A stretch of DNA of 7,971 bases, taken from contig JAWLDB010000130.1 in assembly GCA_041686915.1 (NCBI GenBank), positions 1 through 7,971 of the forward strand. Reading direction: 5' to 3'. Positions within the stretch are counted from its first letter, which is position 1, and every line of letters begins with the position of its first letter. Below the pieces are notes generated by a model. The model did no database searches. It saw only the letters and a program-made list of their open reading frames with translations, and was not told the origin of the DNA. Below, one piece after another: positions 6,407-7,971 of the stretch. The DNA comes from JAWLDB01 sp041686915 (GTDB lineage Bacteria > Bacillota > UBA994 > UBA5500). Made by a program: the position numbers and the translations under genes.

Positions 6407-6451
6407 CGGGCTCGCCACGCGACACTAGGCACAGGCGAGTTTGGTCCCCAC

Positions 6452-6483
6452 ATTATATCACGTCGTAGTCTATCCTTGTAAAG
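6452..6483 (-). promoter_or_regulatory. Promoter of the MFS gene
   Basis: The minus strand has an exact TATAAT at 6457-6452, 60 bases before GTG 6391. Upstream, TTACAA at 6481-6476 lies 18 bases away and matches TTGACA at four of six positions; an overlapping TTTACA at 6483-6478 would need a 20-base spacer. I see no convincing plus-strand promoter for the recombinase in the same 111-base divergent gap, and no SOS (GAAC-N4-GTTC) box. Confidence 0.6.
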
Positions 6484-6502
6484 ACAACTGAGGAGGGAGA
6501 GC

Positions 6503-7156
6503 ATGCGCGCAGTTATCTACGCCCGGGTTAGTACCGAGAAGGCAGAGCAAGAGACGAGCTTGGCCAGGCAAGTAGCCGAGCTCACCCGCTATGCTGCCGA
6601 TCGACGTATGCAAATCGTAAAGACTATCAGGGAACAAGCAAGCGGGTTTGACGACACTAGGGAAGGGTTCGTCACCGCACTGGAATACTTCCGGCGCAAG
6701 CGGGCAGATATTTTGCTGGTTCAAGACGACAGCAGACTAGGCCGGGGTAATGCCAAGTTAGCGTTACTCTACCAGATCAACAAATATGGCGGCCAAGTGG
6801 TCACCTTTGAAGACGACGGGCCCTTGGGCCTTTCCGAGTTGGAACAGATGGTGCTGCAGGTACTGGGAGTAGTGGAAGAGTACCAACGCCGGCTGATTAA
6901 CCGCAAGATTGGGCGAGGAGTAAAGCGCGCGATAGAAGAGAAAGGCTTTCGCCCCGAGCGTAATTTAAGCAACACCGGGGAAGGCGGCAGGTCGCGTTTG
7001 GACGCGCCGATGGAGGAGATTGTCCGTCTCCGGGAACGCGGACTGACCTTCCGGGAGATCGCTATCACTTTGCGGGGAATGGGGTTCAATATCTCCAAAG
7101 CAACCGTTCACCGTCGCTATCAGGAGTGGGAAGTTGCGCAGGAGCAGAAGCAGTAG
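6503..7156 (+). CDS. Small serine recombinase / resolvase-like protein, YneB-like
   Basis: This 217-residue protein has the serine-recombinase catalytic domain: YARVSTEK with Arg8 and Ser10 at the same numbers as in gamma-delta resolvase, then SLARQ, and the conserved Arg-x-x-Arg in DDSRLGRGNAKLAL (Arg78, Arg81). A long helix follows (about 110-147, VVEEYQRRLINRKIGRGVKRAI), then a linker and a C-terminal helix-turn-helix at about 170-210 (GLTFREIAITLRGMGF, then ATVHRRY) for DNA binding. Length, SRLGRGNAKLAL and domain order resemble B. subtilis YneB, a resolvase-like protein cotranscribed with the SOS division inhibitor yneA. The resolvase Asp before the first Arg (Asp67) is Ser77 here. There are no inverted repeats, transposase or cargo to make it a transposon resolvase, and it lacks the long C-terminal domains of large serine integrases. 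The start is ATG, six bases after AGGAGG. It is probably a chromosomal resident; its recombination target is unknown. Confidence 0.88.
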   Translation: MRAVIYARVSTEKAEQETSLARQVAELTRYAADRRMQIVKTIREQASGFDDTREGFVTALEYFRRKRADILLVQDDSRLGRGNAKLALLYQINKYGGQVVTFEDDGPLGLSELEQMVLQVLGVVEEYQRRLINRKIGRGVKRAIEEKGFRPERNLSNTGEGGRSRLDAPMEEIVRLRERGLTFREIAITLRGMGFNISKATVHRRYQEWEVAQEQKQ

Positions 7157-7175
7157 GCAATAATGAAACTGGGGT

Positions 7176-7208
7176 ATTTCCCGGGCATTGACAGGAAGTG
7201 CGGGAAAT
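7176..7208 (+). repeat. Inverted repeat just after the recombinase gene
   Basis: ATTTCCCG (7176-7183) pairs perfectly with CGGGAAAT (7201-7208), and the inner CATT (7186-7189) can pair with AGTG-like bases 7197-7200, leaving a two-base bulge. It starts 20 bases after the recombinase stop, has no U-tract and precedes the real terminator. It could be an mRNA 3' structure or a DNA site; nothing in the sequence decides between them. Confidence 0.45.
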
Positions 7209-7236
7209 CGCGCCATATCCGTCACCTTTCGTCAAT

Positions 7237-7277
7237 AAATACCACAAAGAGCCGGATATCGGCTCTTTGTGGTATTT
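7237..7277. terminator. Long bidirectional terminator between converging genes
   Basis: Perfect 18-bp stem, bases 7237-7254 with 7260-7277 (arm AAATACCACAAAGAGCCG), loop GATAT. It lies between the converging recombinase (stop 7156) and metallopeptidase (stop 7295) genes and should end both transcripts. U-tracts are short on both strands (TATTTGCTT on plus, TATTTATTG on minus), but the unusually long stem compensates. Confidence 0.85.
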
Positions 7278-7294
7278 GCTTAAGAGCGCACTTT

Positions 7295-7971
7295 TTAGGG
7301 GGCAGGGATCGGTTGCTGCCCAAACACTATAGACCGGCACTGCGCTGCTATCTCGCTTCCATAGAGGTCCGAGACTATTTCCAGGAAGGTTTCAGTAGTA
7401 ATCAGCCCTGTTTGCCTAACCAACTGAGGCCAAATCTCATCCAGGCTGCGCCCCATCTGCTGCAACTCACGGTCCAGCCATGCTGCAACTGATGCACCAC
7501 CGCTGTACACCTGATAGTACCCATCCTGGCTATGCCGCTTGAGAAAAGCGGCAGAAGCCTGTGGCAGATTAAGAGGAGAGAGGGCGTCTGGAATTTGGCT
7601 ATAACTCCTGCCCAGATACTCAGCCAGTTGCGACTCGCTCCAGTAGCCGGACTGTAGAAGCAGCTTACCCTCATAATAGGTGGTGAAGCCCTCATGGATC
7701 CAGTTGGCATCCTTTGCATACCCCACGGTATGGCCGTTCCACCAGTGGAACATCTCATGGACCAGCGTACCAAGGTCAGGACTGGCAATCAGGCTATTGG
7801 TGCCGGCAGCACCTCCATTTAGCGGCTCATTGGGCAGAACGCTGACAGTCCAGACGGGAGCGTCGGATAGTGGATCCACTTGCATCATCTCGCGGGTCAA
7901 TAGGAAGGCTTCAGGTAGAGCATGCTGCAGTTCGACCCGCGTATCTTCCGCCAGGCCTGTATAGATGCCTA
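7295..7971 (-). CDS. M1/M61-like zinc metallopeptidase, C-terminal part (5' end beyond the window)
   Basis: The frame is open through base 7971, adding GIYTGLAEDTRVELQHALPEAF before the internal TTG at 7900, so the gene continues to the right and that TTG is not its start. The visible part carries HEMFHWWNGHTVG, then NWIHEGFTTYYEGKLLLQSG: a gluzincin site in which the two His of HExxH and the Glu of HEG bind zinc and the Glu of HExxH is the catalytic base. HExFHxWN and EGFTTYY resemble M61 (glycyl aminopeptidase), while the Trp-Asn-Gly and short zinc-Glu spacing resemble M1 aminopeptidases. The spacer from the second His to the zinc Glu is 17 residues against 18 in classical M1. The roughly 130 residues after the site form the helical tail typical of these enzymes (YYQVYSGGASVAAWLDREL is part of it). 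Aminopeptidase activity is likely; location cannot be judged without the N-terminus. Confidence 0.85.
   Translation of the reverse strand, partial: GIYTGLAEDTRVELQHALPEAFLLTREMMQVDPLSDAPVWTVSVLPNEPLNGGAAGTNSLIASPDLGTLVHEMFHWWNGHTVGYAKDANWIHEGFTTYYEGKLLLQSGYWSESQLAEYLGRSYSQIPDALSPLNLPQASAAFLKRHSQDGYYQVYSGGASVAAWLDRELQQMGRSLDEIWPQLVRQTGLITTETFLEIVSDLYGSEIAAQCRSIVFGQQPIPAP

Noticed and set aside
6503..7156. Recombinase as marker of a transposon or integrative element
   Set aside because: No terminal inverted repeats, target-site duplications, tRNA gene, transposase or phage genes are visible, and its size and motifs fit a YneB-like chromosomal protein.
7237..7277. 18-bp perfect inverted repeat as a CRISPR or insertion-sequence end
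   Set aside because: It occurs once, has a 5-base loop and lies between two converging stop codons, which fits a bidirectional terminator.
6769..7340. Minus-strand frames across the recombinase gene and its downstream region
   Set aside because: They run through the recombinase coding region or the terminator hairpin, with no ribosome site or known domain.
758..7971. The four metal-dependent hydrolases as one defence or toxin system
   Set aside because: They lie in separate units split by terminators and promoters, on both sides of unrelated genes, with no immunity, sensor or nuclease component.

Overview
The window looks like chromosomal DNA of a Gram-positive, Clostridia-like member of the Bacillota. 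It is moderately GC-rich, with strong AGGAGG-type ribosome binding sites and frequent GTG starts. Several families are typical of that group: a DUF3810 membrane metalloprotein, an alpha-toxin-fold zinc phospholipase C homologue, a YneA-like LysM protein and a YneB-like recombinase. Placement below phylum or class is inference; there is no rRNA or tRNA here.

Layout, left to right. (1) The C-terminal part of a membrane-anchored LysM protein (+), open at the left edge. (2) Three bases later, tail to tail, a four-helix membrane protein of unknown function (-) with its own promoter, bounded by a rho-independent terminator. (3) An N-acyl-D-amino-acid deacylase of the amidohydrolase superfamily (-). 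(4) A 148-base divergent intergenic region with an operator-like palindrome, then a 90-residue Pro/Tyr/Asp/Glu-rich orphan protein (+) with a strong terminator. (5) A probable two-gene minus-strand unit, zinc-dependent phospholipase C-like protein then DUF3810 protein, separated by a short hairpin. (6) An MFS transporter (-) with its own promoter and terminator. (7) Divergent from it, a small serine recombinase resembling B. subtilis YneB (+), followed by a hairpin and an 18-bp perfect terminator. (8) The C-terminal part of an M1/M61-like zinc metallopeptidase (-), open at the right edge.

Most proteins have plausible envelope or peptide-scavenging roles: LysM wall binding, D-amino-acid deacylation, phospholipase-like hydrolase, two HExxH metalloproteins and an MFS importer or exporter. 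They are not one operon; terminators split them into short units. The YneA-like and YneB-like genes are neighbours in the B. subtilis SOS locus but lie about 6.2 kb apart here, with mostly opposite-strand genes between. No CRISPR array, insertion sequence, prophage or clear defence system is visible. The least explained element is the 90-residue acidic Pro/Tyr-rich protein and its divergent control region.
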